Shown: piece after piece, positions 49,982-59,333 of the stretch
How positions within the stretch are numbered: the first letter of the stretch is position 1
Layout of the letters: every line of letters starts with the position of its first letter
From: Gracilaria vermiculophylla
Taxonomy: Eukaryota; Rhodophyta; Florideophyceae; Gracilariales; Gracilariaceae
DNA: 64,000 bases
NCBI GenBank assembly: GCA_019155205.2
Contig: JAHNZQ020000016.1
Span: 1,502,430-1,566,429, forward strand
Reading direction: 5' to 3'
Program-made: the position numbers and the translations under genes
The notes under the pieces: generated by a model
What the model saw: only the letters and a program-made list of their open reading frames with translations
What the model was told of the DNA's origin: nothing
The model's database searches: none

Positions 49982-50212
49982 GCGGCGCGGCGGCCGCCGC
50001 GCGCGGCGCGAGTGCCGCACGAATGGCGCACGAGCGCACGTGCTGCGCGCGCCGCCGCGCGCGGCGAGCTCGCGTGCGGCTCCCTTAAGCGCCCGCCGCC
50101 CGCGCGCGCGCTTGAGCTGCAGTCGCGAGTGAGCGGATCCCCCTCGACTCGCACGCCGCCCCCGAGCCCCGCCCGCGCCAACGCCCGCACTGCACAGCTG
50201 TGCTGCTCCGCC

Positions 50213-51079
50213 ATGGGCGTTTTTTCAATCCCGGCCTACTTCATCGTGCTGCGCGAAGTGCTGGAGGCATGCCTCGTCGTTGGCATTGTGCTGGCCTACA
50301 TCAATAAGACCGGCGCCACCCAGTACCGCCGCTATGTGTGGTGGGGAGCCATCGGTGGCATCGCTATCTCGATCATCGTCGGGCTTGCGTTCGGCATCGT
50401 CATGTGGACCAGGGGCGACCAGCTGTTCGAGGGCAGCGCCGAAAAGATCTTCGAGGGAATCGCCTTCCTGGTGGCCGCCTCGCTGCTCACATGGATGATT
50501 GTGTGGATGATGATGTTGGGCAAGAACCTGCGCACCAAGCTTGAGCACAACGTGGAACAGATCATCGACGACGATGAGAAGAGCCCGCTGCGCCGCAAGC
50601 TGGCCATCTTCCTCATGGTGTTTGTGCAGGTGTTCCGAGAGGGCATTGAGACAGTCATCTTTCTCATCGGAACTGCAAAGGCCGAAGAAAACGGCGGGTG
50701 GCGCGCAATCCCATTGCCTGGGATTCTGGCCATTGTGATGGGTGTGGGAGCGTCATTCCTTGTGTTCCGCGGGCTGCTTCAATTAGATATTCTCAAGTTC
50801 TTCCTGGTGTCCAGCTTCGTGCTCATGGCGTTTGCTGCGGGGCTGGTCAGTCATGCCTTCCACGAGCTGCAAGAGGTAGACTGGTTTGGTGCGTGGAGTC
50901 CTTCTGAAGAACGTGNNNNNNNNNNNNNNNNNNNNNNNNNNNNNNNNNNNNNNNNNNNNNNNNNNNNNNNNNNNNNNNNNNNNNNNNNNNNNNNNNNNNN
51001 NNNNNNNNNNNNNNNAGAGAAGGGGATGGAGGACGCGGAGGATATCATTCCTGCGGCTGCCGAACCTGTTGCGGTTTGA
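50213..51079 (+). CDS. FTR1: High-affinity iron permease FTR1, broken by an assembly gap
   Basis: FTR1 transports ferric iron across the plasma membrane (or vacuole), usually with a multicopper ferroxidase. Both iron-binding REXXE motifs are present: REVLE at residues 14-18 and REGIE at about 142-146. Six hydrophobic spans are visible before the gap. The sequence LQEVDWFGAWSPSEER just before the Ns matches the family's start of the loop before the last span. After 100 Ns only a short tail EDAEDIIPAAAEPVAV and a stop remain. The last span and cysteine-containing loop of FTR1 are therefore missing. They need more than 100 nt, so the true gap is probably larger and the frame across it is not reliable. 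The ATG at 50213 is directly followed by the conserved N-terminus. Confidence 0.88.
   Translation: MGVFSIPAYFIVLREVLEACLVVGIVLAYINKTGATQYRRYVWWGAIGGIAISIIVGLAFGIVMWTRGDQLFEGSAEKIFEGIAFLVAASLLTWMIVWMMMLGKNLRTKLEHNVEQIIDDDEKSPLRRKLAIFLMVFVQVFREGIETVIFLIGTAKAEENGGWRAIPLPGILAIVMGVGASFLVFRGLLQLDILKFFLVSSFVLMAFAAGLVSHAFHELQEVDWFGAWSPSEERXXXXXXXXXXXXXXXXXXXXXXXXXXXXXXXXXXEKGMEDAEDIIPAAAEPVAV
50916..51015. other. Assembly gap of exactly 100 N
   Basis: A run of exactly 100 N is a conventional placeholder for a gap of unknown size. It interrupts the FTR1 coding sequence. Confidence 0.97.
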
Positions 51080-53238
51080 AAGCGATGAAGGGGCGGCAGC
51101 TCGCCTTGCATGGTTTTGCCTGTCTTTTTTCGGTGTTCACTGGCAAACATGTGCAACGGAGGGCGTCCGTTACTATGTGCAAAGTGCTTTGGACGAAAAT
51201 GACGAATGCATGGCAAGTTGTAAATGATTGTCATGGAATCACGCTTATATCTCACTATACATACTGAGTTGTAGCAAGCAAACCGTCATTTGGTGAGGAG
51301 GGGAAAAGAAAGCTTTTCCTCGGCGAGGACAGGCGGTCAAGCCGCACGACTGTATGATCTGCAAGTTGTGTAGGGGGGAGGTGCAGCGGGGTTTGCCCGT
51401 AGGGTTGCCACCAGTCAACAATGCATGATATCATTTGAGCGGTGTACAGCGACAGAGATACAGAGACCGACCGTTGCGAGCTAAGGCTGATTTCTGTTAC
51501 AGCCCGTTGACGTGTGACGCGGCCAGCGACTGGAGGACGCTACACGTTTGCGCAACGTGTGAAGTGCGCACAGTGCGCAGTCGCACAGTTTGCCCAATGT
51601 AATTATTGCTCGCCGGCGGTCATGGCGTGCACATGACCAAGTCCGTTTTTTTTTACATGTCCTTGCAAAAGCATTTAAAAAAGCAACACATTCCATACAC
51701 ATGGTTGAGAAAAAAGATTGCAGCATCAGAAAAAGGTACTAATTTAGAAGCCCATCCGGGCCCTCCGCTTACGCTTTTCTCCCTTCAAGTTTTTTACTAG
51801 AACACTCCGGCTCATTGAATTTTTTCATACATGTAAATCCATTCTAATATGCATTTTTGTTTTTTGTTATGCAAGGTACGCCACGGAGTGGATTTGTTCT
51901 TTCCATATTTCAAATTGGAATTTTGATTCAAGGTTCGAACAGATGTTAAATAATTGAAAGGAAAATTCAATGCTTGAATCGTCACTGCAATATGTGCCCT
52001 TCGTCGCGTCATGTCTTTGGTTTGTTGTGGGCCTTTGTGTTGGGCCTCCCAGGAGTTTGTTGTTTTTCATAGTTGTTTTGGCCCTCTGAATACTTTGAAG
52101 CAAGTGCTTTAGACCTTTACGTGGCTACAGGCATATCTTGAGAGCTATCATCAACGAGAGATAATGCAGCAAGTTTGTTTCGTAATCTTTTTCAGACAAG
52201 TTTTTCTTTCTGTATATTTACAGTTCCATGATGTTGTTTTGCAAAAAACACAGTACTGTCAGTAAAACTATTTCACATGAAAAAAATACTCATCTAGCTA
52301 GTTGAGCTAAAAGAAAACGTTGAAAAATCACCGAAAGTGGAGTTCTATTTTTTTATAGCTGCATTAGAGAGTTTCAGTGTTGCTGTGCCGCCAGCGCCAA
52401 GAGACAACAGATGTAGCAGGCGCTGCGGCTCGCTACGAAGACTGCGCGTGGGTTGAAGTGGTCTCCCGGTGGCCGTTCCGTGACGCAGCGATGGCTGTGC
52501 CGCGGCCTACCACGCATTGAACAAAGTGTTCCAGTGCTGAAACTGTTCTAGACAATTTTTCGTTCAATTGTTCTTCCGGTAAGTACAACCCATATTTTAC
52601 CTACGATTGCACCCACAGTTGATTTGCTGAAACTCTATATTTTGCAACTTTTTTTTTTCGTGCACTGTTATATAGGCTTGCCAATATCAATGTAAAGAAT
52701 TCTCGCGCTTTATTTTTATTTACTACTGTCTTGTGATGTCGTTTAACAAAGAATGCAAACAAAATTGATCACAAATGGTCTGTTGATGGTGGTCTTATAT
52801 TTTTGCACAGCACTTTTACAGCCGCTCTCCGTCCCCAAGTAAGTGCGCCGCGATGTCTGCCTTTACACCCTTCGCGCATTTGAAGGCTGCCAACGTCATC
52901 TGCCAGCGCTTTTGCCACAACGCCTCTCCAGAGTGAAGTGAATACTCTCCTTAGTTACATAGTACCATGTGTGGTGCACAGAGACACTGCAAATGCGGCC
53001 ACCACCATTGGCAAAACGTGTACAGCAGAGCCACGCGTGACTACGCCCACAGCTGCCGCCAAGCTGATGTGCAAGCGCTGCAATGCACTGCAGAAAGCTG
53101 CAACCGTCGGCGGCGTCACGTAAACGGCGCCGCGAGGTAGATAGGCGCCACAAAGCGGCGCAGCCGCCGTCGCAAAGCTGATCCCCAGATCCTCTCGGCG
53201 AGCCAATTGTCCTCTCCTCCCGTTCAAATCCAAACGCC
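51080..53238. other. Intergenic region, 2.2 kb
   Basis: It lies downstream of FTR1 and upstream of the homeodomain gene and is AT-rich in the middle. Short open frames lack motifs. No repeat or RNA gene is evident. Confidence 0.55.
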
Positions 53239-55104
53239 ATGGACGATCAACCCTCCACCCTCCGTGCCACCTCTCGCGCGCCCGTCTCCCCCACGCCGCC
53301 CGCCGCCTCCATTCCACTCCCGCTGCAGCCTCCGTCTTCGTCGTCACCGCTCCCCCCACCACCCGCCTCCCCGTTCAAGCCCGCCCCCCCCTCCTCCCCA
53401 CCACCACAACATCCGTCCACACCAGACCACCAACATGCTCCCGCCGCTGAACCCGTCGAAGACGTCGAAGACGTCGCGGCTCCGCAGCTCCTCCCTCCCA
53501 GCGATGTGCCCCACTCGCATTCGAGCCGCGCTCCGCCGATGCTCGCAACCTCCTCGCTCATCACTGACGCCTCGCAGCCGCCTCTCCGCGACATGACCCC
53601 AGATTTGCGCCATGACTTGCATGCCGTAGCACACAACGCCGTGCAGCTCAAGCCGCAGCCACAACCGCCGTCTACACCATCTGCTCGCGCCCACCAGGAG
53701 GCACAGTCCATTCATGCGCCCGAGCCCCAGCTTTCTGAACAACCCGCTCTCCACGCCAATGAGTACGGTGCCGCCGCCGCAGACGCTGCCCAGCATCCTG
53801 TTCATGATCCCGACCAGCCGCACCGGCACCCGAACCATGCGTCCCCGCAAATCATACCGTCGCACCCTGAGTCCCATTCTGAGTCGCAGCTCGTGCACCC
53901 CGCTGAGCCCGCAGTGCACCACTCGCATGCGCACCATTCGGACGCGGAGGCAAATGTTCTGCACAAGACTGAGGCTCAAATGGACGCCCATACCCCGCTT
54001 TCTGAACACCATGCCCCCCAACTTGCTCACGAAGTTTCTGTGTCTGCCGCGCCCGCTGTTGCCGAATTTGCCGTCAACAGGTCTGATGCCGATGATCACA
54101 CACGCCTTTCCAATGACTTTAACTCAAAGCCCCATCACTCTCCTCCTCACTCTATGGCGGTGGTTCATCATCGCTCGGTCGAGCGATCGAAAAGAGGTTC
54201 GGAACGATACCACGCATCTGGGGAACAGCTCAAAACCTTGATAGCCGCATTCGATCAAAATCCTACCCCAGACGCGTCTACTCTGTCTTTCATTTCCGAG
54301 ACTATTGGAATGCCCATGCACAATCTAGTCTTGTGGTTTAAGAATCGTCGAGCACGTCACAAACGCTCGCATTACAATCTGAATGTTAGGGGCGGAAAGC
54401 GCAGCTATGTGAAGAGCGGCATATATTCCAGGAACAAAAGAGTCAAGCACACGCTCTCCGCTCCGACAACCGTGCCGTCTGGCGGGCTTACGCTTCCCCT
54501 TTCACACGGTCTTAGTTCGATTTCCTCCCCGCTCGCTGTTTCATCCATTGCCCTACCCACCGTCGACCCAAAAAATGCTGCCATTGCGGTCGCAGGCCGT
54601 GATATCGATGAACTCGTCAAGACCGGTGCGCCACTCTCATCTCGCATGAAAAGGCCTCGCTTCTCAGCCATTCCTGAGCTGGTCGGCGATGATAATCCTT
54701 GTCAGGGTTGGACGTCAGAGGAATGCCATCGAAGATGCCTAGCTTTTTTCGAGAGGACAACATCCATCACTTGCCCTGAGCAGTCCAAACTTGTCGAAGA
54801 TGTCAGCTCCGAATTCTTTCTTTCGGAATTACAGAGCGGGTTAACCTTGGTCAGCGCAATGCAACCGTTGGAAACTAGCGTTGGGGTGATGGACGCTATA
54901 ATGGACAAGCTGCCGGCGAATGGACCGCGTCTCAGCTCTGGCTCGAAGGTACTTATGCGTGAGTACCTCGCCCGGATAAGAACTGGCAACGCAGAAGAAC
55001 TTGCACTTCTTGAGGGGGCAACAGACGCTGTCGAAACTGTGACGGAGAGCCACGCGAACGAGCCTCAAGTTATTGCGCCTTCCGCGACATCACCGGATGA
55101 TTAA
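53239..55104 (+). CDS. Homeodomain transcription factor (621 aa)
   Basis: A homeodomain lies at about residues 315-376. Its start is RSKRGSERYHASGEQLKTLIAAFDQNP and its recognition helix reads LVLWFKNRRARHKR at about 365-378, with the invariant W, F, N and R positions (W48, F49, N51, R53 in homeodomain numbering). I see no three-residue TALE insertion, so it is likely a typical 60-residue homeodomain. The N-terminal 310 residues are Pro/Ser/His/Ala-rich and probably disordered. A basic stretch RGGKRSYVKSG follows the domain. The C-terminal half contains a helical region SEECHRRCLAFFERTTSITCPEQ at about 495 of unknown type. It is one intron-free frame. It converges with the C2-domain gene, 99 bp away. 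Confidence 0.87.
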   Translation: MDDQPSTLRATSRAPVSPTPPAASIPLPLQPPSSSSPLPPPPASPFKPAPPSSPPPQHPSTPDHQHAPAAEPVEDVEDVAAPQLLPPSDVPHSHSSRAPPMLATSSLITDASQPPLRDMTPDLRHDLHAVAHNAVQLKPQPQPPSTPSARAHQEAQSIHAPEPQLSEQPALHANEYGAAAADAAQHPVHDPDQPHRHPNHASPQIIPSHPESHSESQLVHPAEPAVHHSHAHHSDAEANVLHKTEAQMDAHTPLSEHHAPQLAHEVSVSAAPAVAEFAVNRSDADDHTRLSNDFNSKPHHSPPHSMAVVHHRSVERSKRGSERYHASGEQLKTLIAAFDQNPTPDASTLSFISETIGMPMHNLVLWFKNRRARHKRSHYNLNVRGGKRSYVKSGIYSRNKRVKHTLSAPTTVPSGGLTLPLSHGLSSISSPLAVSSIALPTVDPKNAAIAVAGRDIDELVKTGAPLSSRMKRPRFSAIPELVGDDNPCQGWTSEECHRRCLAFFERTTSITCPEQSKLVEDVSSEFFLSELQSGLTLVSAMQPLETSVGVMDAIMDKLPANGPRLSSGSKVLMREYLARIRTGNAEELALLEGATDAVETVTESHANEPQVIAPSATSPDD

Positions 55105-55203
55105 TTGTTTTAACAGTTTTACAAGTAAATGCGAGTAAGATCTGTACGAGTGTACGAATGAATGAACATTGACGATGCCGGTTAAAAGTTCTTGATCAGG
55201 TCT

Positions 55204-56844
55204 CTAGTAAATGGTTTCTTCTTGCAGGTTGGTAGGAGGCAGTTGAATTCTCAGTGTACTCAAGTAGGGATCTCGGAAATCAAGTGCAAGCACCTCTAGA
55301 TCTGGGAAGTTTCGACGGAACACTTCCGCAACCTTCGGCAGGTCTTCCTTGCCTGGCGTGTAGGTACCGGAGTTGTTGTCGATTATTAACTTGGCCTTGG
55401 GGTTGCTGGTGCCATAGCCGGTAACAACAAATTGAAGCTCTCCGGCGTAGACTACTTCGGGACTGGCTGACGAGTGCATCGCATGCTTTGACATCATATC
55501 GCGGAAGAACTCTGCCCCTGTTTCGGCCAGGTACAGTCTTTCAGGCATCAGCACGTACGTAAATAGACGTGGCTTGCCCCGCCGATGGCCGTAATCAAGC
55601 ACCTCGCAGAAGTCGCGACCGTCAAGTATGCTGCCGCGTACCTCTTGCAAACCCTCTCTCAGATTCTGCAATGGTTTGACCGAAACTGCACCGCCGTAGA
55701 GATATGCATGTTGCAACTTGACGATTTGCTTTGCCACAACAGAGCTCGGGCCCTGGAAGATTTTTTGCGCAGCTGGATACGAGCGATTCCATCCGTGGCG
55801 TTTACTTTGAAATACGTCCAAGACTCCGAGCATTGAGATCTTCCAGGTGGAGTGCTCTTGAAACACAGAGTGAATGGGCTGCACAGAGTGGATGGCAGTT
55901 TGCAGCGGCTTTGCCCTCTCAAGTCCGTTCTTCATGATCTTGCCGACATGCTGGCCAAGTGAGCTGAGCCCAGAATGACTTTCCGACGGTCTGGAATGCA
56001 TGCTGGCAATTTGCTCGAGAGTTTTGTTGACCTGGAAGCGTTTGTATGATTTTGGTGGAACCGTGGTGCACAAGTCCGCGACACTGGCCGGGGCGACAAG
56101 AAGCGAGATGGAACCTTGCGGGGCAATGTCGTAGGTCATGGTCATAGCGCGCTGCGTAGGGGCATCCGCGAGGGCCGGGGTTTGTTCCAAAGGCGCATGG
56201 TTTTGCGGAAAGTTGCGTATGCCCGCTTCATTTGGTAGATTGGGCATGAAAGGTTGGTGGGTATCGCTTGGGGAAGGACGGTAATATGATGGCGCATCTG
56301 CTGAAGAAATACTTGATGTGGATGGGGTTGAGCGTGGGGTATCGAACGAAGCCGTGGCAGGTGAGGAGTCCGGCGGAGGGTAGCTGGAAGGCGGGATTGA
56401 GGCGGGCGGAATGGAGGAGCGATGGGGAGGGGGGGGAATGGCGTCGGAGGGAACGTGAAACGAATCGGAAGTGTGTGAATATTGCGGGGAGCTGAAGGAG
56501 GGGGCGGATTGAGAGGCCTCAAAGGCAGCTTGCGACACGACTGCGGAAGCGTGCGATAAGGCGTGGCCGATGGAGATGAAGGCGGTTCCGATTAGGATGT
56601 CGCTTTTGACGTGGTTCTTATCGAAGAGGTTTATAGCCAACACATCGCTTGGATTGACGTCATTAAACTTGAAGCATTGGTACCAGGTTGGATTAACGTT
56701 GTTGAGACAGACACGCGAGGTGTGTGTCTTCTTGGTGCGCACGACCTGCAAAACGGCGTAGGGGTCGGAGGTTCTGCCGACCCTGTTGACGGCCTTCAAG
56801 CCGCAGGCGCCCATGAGGCGCACTTCAACGTCTTTGGTGGGCAT
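55204..56844 (-). CDS. C2-domain protein with conserved C-terminal region (546 aa)
   Basis: An N-terminal C2 domain (about 4-110) reads VEVRLMGACGLKAVNRVGRTSDPYAVLQV, HTSRVCLNNVNPTWYQCFKFN and LAINLFDKNHVKSDILIG. Asp and Asn residues sit where calcium-binding loops are expected. A long Pro/Ser/His-rich linker (about 125-250) follows. The C-terminal 230 residues carry YLYGGAVSVKPLQNLREGLQEV, TYVLMPERLYLAETGAEFFRDMMSKHAMHSS, and KLIIDNNSGTYTPGKEDLP before FPDLEVLALDFRDPYL. That last block occurs in C2 proteins of fungi and other microbial eukaryotes without assigned function (from memory). It is likely a membrane-recruited cytosolic protein. The frame is open upstream to a GTG at 56970; the ATG at 56844 starts right before the C2 domain. 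Confidence 0.8.
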   Translation of the reverse strand: MPTKDVEVRLMGACGLKAVNRVGRTSDPYAVLQVVRTKKTHTSRVCLNNVNPTWYQCFKFNDVNPSDVLAINLFDKNHVKSDILIGTAFISIGHALSHASAVVSQAAFEASQSAPSFSSPQYSHTSDSFHVPSDAIPPPPHRSSIPPASIPPSSYPPPDSSPATASFDTPRSTPSTSSISSADAPSYYRPSPSDTHQPFMPNLPNEAGIRNFPQNHAPLEQTPALADAPTQRAMTMTYDIAPQGSISLLVAPASVADLCTTVPPKSYKRFQVNKTLEQIASMHSRPSESHSGLSSLGQHVGKIMKNGLERAKPLQTAIHSVQPIHSVFQEHSTWKISMLGVLDVFQSKRHGWNRSYPAAQKIFQGPSSVVAKQIVKLQHAYLYGGAVSVKPLQNLREGLQEVRGSILDGRDFCEVLDYGHRRGKPRLFTYVLMPERLYLAETGAEFFRDMMSKHAMHSSASPEVVYAGELQFVVTGYGTSNPKAKLIIDNNSGTYTPGKEDLPKVAEVFRRNFPDLEVLALDFRDPYLSTLRIQLPPTNLQEETIY

Positions 56845-57490
56845 TGTGGAGCAGTTGTGTGAGTGGAGCCTTGGCACACCGCCGTTCCACCAACAGAGAA
56901 GCGAGTTTAAAAGAGCGGCGGAGGAGTAGAGAGAAAACGCGATTTCGGTTTTCTTCCAGATGGTGCGCACTCCGTGCGTGACATCCGGGTTTTCAGCAAC
57001 GTCAGTTTCATTTTTTCTGACTAATAAGTTAATATTACTAATTATTAATTAAAATTGTCGCCCAATGCATTTACGCTTCCTTTTAAGGGGTTTTCTCGGC
57101 GGGTATTGTGTACGCTCCGTTGCGAGCGCTGCCTCACTTGCACGTTTGCGTCATCAGTGCGCCGCTGCATTGCACTTGATTTGCAGCCTGCTCAACCACT
57201 GGCGGTCACGCATGATTGGTCTCTCGTGCAGACCGCCTAGCACTGCCCAGCGACGGTGGGCCATCGCCGACGCCGCTCGATTATCAGTCCAGGCCGCGGC
57301 GCGTTGCCTCCTGACGTGGAGCGCCGATCTCTTTGCGCCTCACCAGCGGCGGGGCTCCTCTGACCCGAATCCGCGCGGCGCAAGCGCTAGCAGCTGCCAA
57401 GTTGCCGCCGTCCGCTGCCGCTGCGCCGGACCGTGCCCTGGCGCGTAGAGCGGCGCGCATGCCCCGTGTTTCTCACCCACGCGCTCCGCC
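56845..57490. other. Divergent intergenic region, 0.65 kb
   Basis: It lies between the starts of the C2-domain gene and the small membrane-protein gene. An AT-only run around 57017-57055 is the only notable feature. No gene is seen. Confidence 0.5.
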
Positions 57491-57833
57491 ATGACGTCAA
57501 AGGCATCGCGCCTACGAACCGCCAGTCTGGTCTCCTTGTTCGGCCTCGCGTGCTTCTCCTTTCCCATGCTGCTGCACTCCCTTTCCTCCCGCCCAGCCAT
57601 TGACACGTCGCGCCCTCTCAAACCCGACGCCGTGCGTCGCGGCGCCTTCAACAACTCTGGCAGTCGCGATATCGGTCCAGAGTACGTCATGCGCCCCCGT
57701 CAATCACTATCTACCCTGCTTTTATTGCTACCAACTGACCATCACCCGTTTTTCTTCTTGTCCTTCTCGTTGTAGTCCCGATTGGGAGAACGGAGTACGA
57801 TCACAGCGCAACAAACACCGCCATCGTGATTGA
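57491..57833 (+). CDS. Small single-span membrane protein, two exons (82 aa)
   Basis: Exons are 57491-57681 and 57776-57833, with a 94-nt intron beginning GTACGT and ending GTTGTAG after a pyrimidine run. The protein starts MTSKASRLRTASLV and has one hydrophobic span at about 11-31. It continues with a polar segment RGAFNNSGSRDIGPDPDWENG, created across the splice junction, and a basic tail ending RHRD. RG-x-x-x-NSGS-x-D-x-GPDP-x-W is a motif I associate with a short conserved protein of plants and algae, but I cannot name it. Without splicing the frame ends in a Leu-rich artefact. Membrane location (mitochondrial or plastid) is a guess. Confidence 0.65.
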
Positions 57834-58356
57834 CCCAAGCACGCCCTCCTCATGTCGCCGTTCAGATTGTTATCTGCTCGCCGCACGATTTCGTAAACCC
57901 CCAGTCTGCGATGTGCCCATGTCCTTTCCAGCCAACTCTCACCGCACCTAGTAAGATCGTCGTCGACAAGGCATTGTTCGCATTATTCACGGAATGTTAT
58001 GACGCACTGGCAGTGCGAGAAAAAGGTTTTTGCGCCAGCACTGGATGCCTTTCAAACATTCAGTGCAATTCTGGACGCCATCTTTGGTTGTTTTTCCAGC
58101 TCGTTCCCGTCGTAATTAAAAATGCAACAGGTCTCACCGATTACCGATCAAGGTCCACGCCTTGACTCGTCGCCGCGTGTGAAATAGCGTACGGCCCATT
58201 CGTACGGCCCGCCGCCTTTGACTTCGATTGAGCGTGGCCACATAGCTTATTGGCAAGTTGATCTTCGCCAAGAGCGCTGGCGTAAATATTGAATGATCAA
58301 GATTCGGAAGCGCGAATTTCACACACCTTGCTTCTATGATCGCGTCCGTCATCGCA
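57834..58356. other. Convergent intergenic region, 0.5 kb
   Basis: It lies between the 3' ends of the small membrane-protein gene and SPC25. I see no gene, repeat or RNA. Confidence 0.5.
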
Positions 58357-59333
58357 TTAAACAAATTCATGTGCCAGCTCATGTAGTTTGAACGATTTCC
58401 TAACCTTGTGTAGAAAATCAATGAGCTGACCATCCTCCAATAGTTGTTCTTTCAACTCTGCGAAGTTCTCGATCTCGGGGTCGCATTCAGTTGCTGATGG
58501 ATGAAAGTACATAACAAACTTGTCAGTAATCTGCACAGCCTGCATGCGTGCAGTCTTGCACATGCTCATACTACACACAAAACTTACCACTGAATCGTCT
58601 GTCATGGCTCAACACAATGACTTTGAACTTCTTGTGCGGGTCACCATTTTTGATGTGAGAAAACGTAAACTCGAGGCATTTGTCGTCCACTGCACGAACT
58701 TTCACACCCAAGAACGCCTCGAATTTTCGCATACTTTCTTCGTTTCGACGCAAAACTTGGTTGACCCGTTTGAGTCGTTCCTCTGTGACGTGTCTACCGC
58801 TCCTCAGCCTCCGATCTTCCTCCTTTAGTTTTTCTTCATATCGCTTTCGTTCGTACGGAAGACTGCTAAGCTTCTCTCGAAGACCTTCAATAGCCTCCTC
58901 CAGTTCACCTTTTTGCATGTCCAGTAGCCTTACCTGCCCCTCCCTCGCCTTCAGAGCATCCTCGGCAAACTTGCACAACGCTTGCTCCTTTTCCAAGTTT
59001 TCTATGTCGTCGACAAACAATCATTAGTTTTAAGTGTCAGCAAACAATTTTGGCTAAATCAACAGAAAAAAAGTTGTGTTCGCAAGACTTACCTTTTCTA
59101 TCGCTCATGGCCGTCATGTATATGTTATGCCGTTTCTGGTCCTGTTGAATAACTTTCTCGGCCAATTGCTCCAAAATACGAGCCCCTTCTCTAGCTGCCC
59201 TGGTGCTCTCTTCCGTGCGCTGGTCCATGAGCGACATGTAGCGGTTAATCTTCTCAAGATTTTCATTCATGTTTGCGGCGATTAGGTTATCGACTCTTAC
59301 GGCCGTCTCTAGAATCCCAGACGAATTGGACAT
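58357..59333 (-). CDS. SPC25: Kinetochore protein Spc25, three exons (263 aa)
   Basis: Exons, in transcript order, are 59093-59333, 58588-59001 and 58357-58493. Introns of 91 and 94 nt both start GTAAGT and end AG (CATAG and ATCAG). Spc25 pairs with Spc24 in the NDC80 complex, which links kinetochores to microtubules. Residues 1-160 are coiled coil (MNENLEKINRYMSLMDQRTEE, then LEKEQALCKFAEDALKAREGQ and a Glu/Arg/Leu heptad region). The C-terminal RWD-like domain (about 165-255) reads AFLGVKVRAVDDKCLEFTFSHI, then HKKFKVIVL with the strand restored by splicing to ATECDPEIENF, then LIDFLHKVRKSF. That end is the classic Spc25 signature. The second intron is supported because only the ATCAG acceptor gives the right phase. 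Confidence 0.85.

Larger units (their letters stand above)
48740..50212. other. GC-rich divergent intergenic region, 1.5 kb
   Basis: It lies between the starts of HISB (minus) and FTR1 (plus). It contains a GGC array, three to four copies of an 87-bp repeat, and from about 49500 almost pure C/G sequence with a GCC13 run. Long open frames on both strands are compositional artefacts with Arg/Ala/Pro translations. Confidence 0.65.

Noticed and set aside
49152..50132. Frames up to 326 codons in the HISB/FTR1 upstream region
   Set aside because: Compositional artefacts with Arg/Ala/Ser repeats and no conserved features; the FTR1 family start is clear at 50213.
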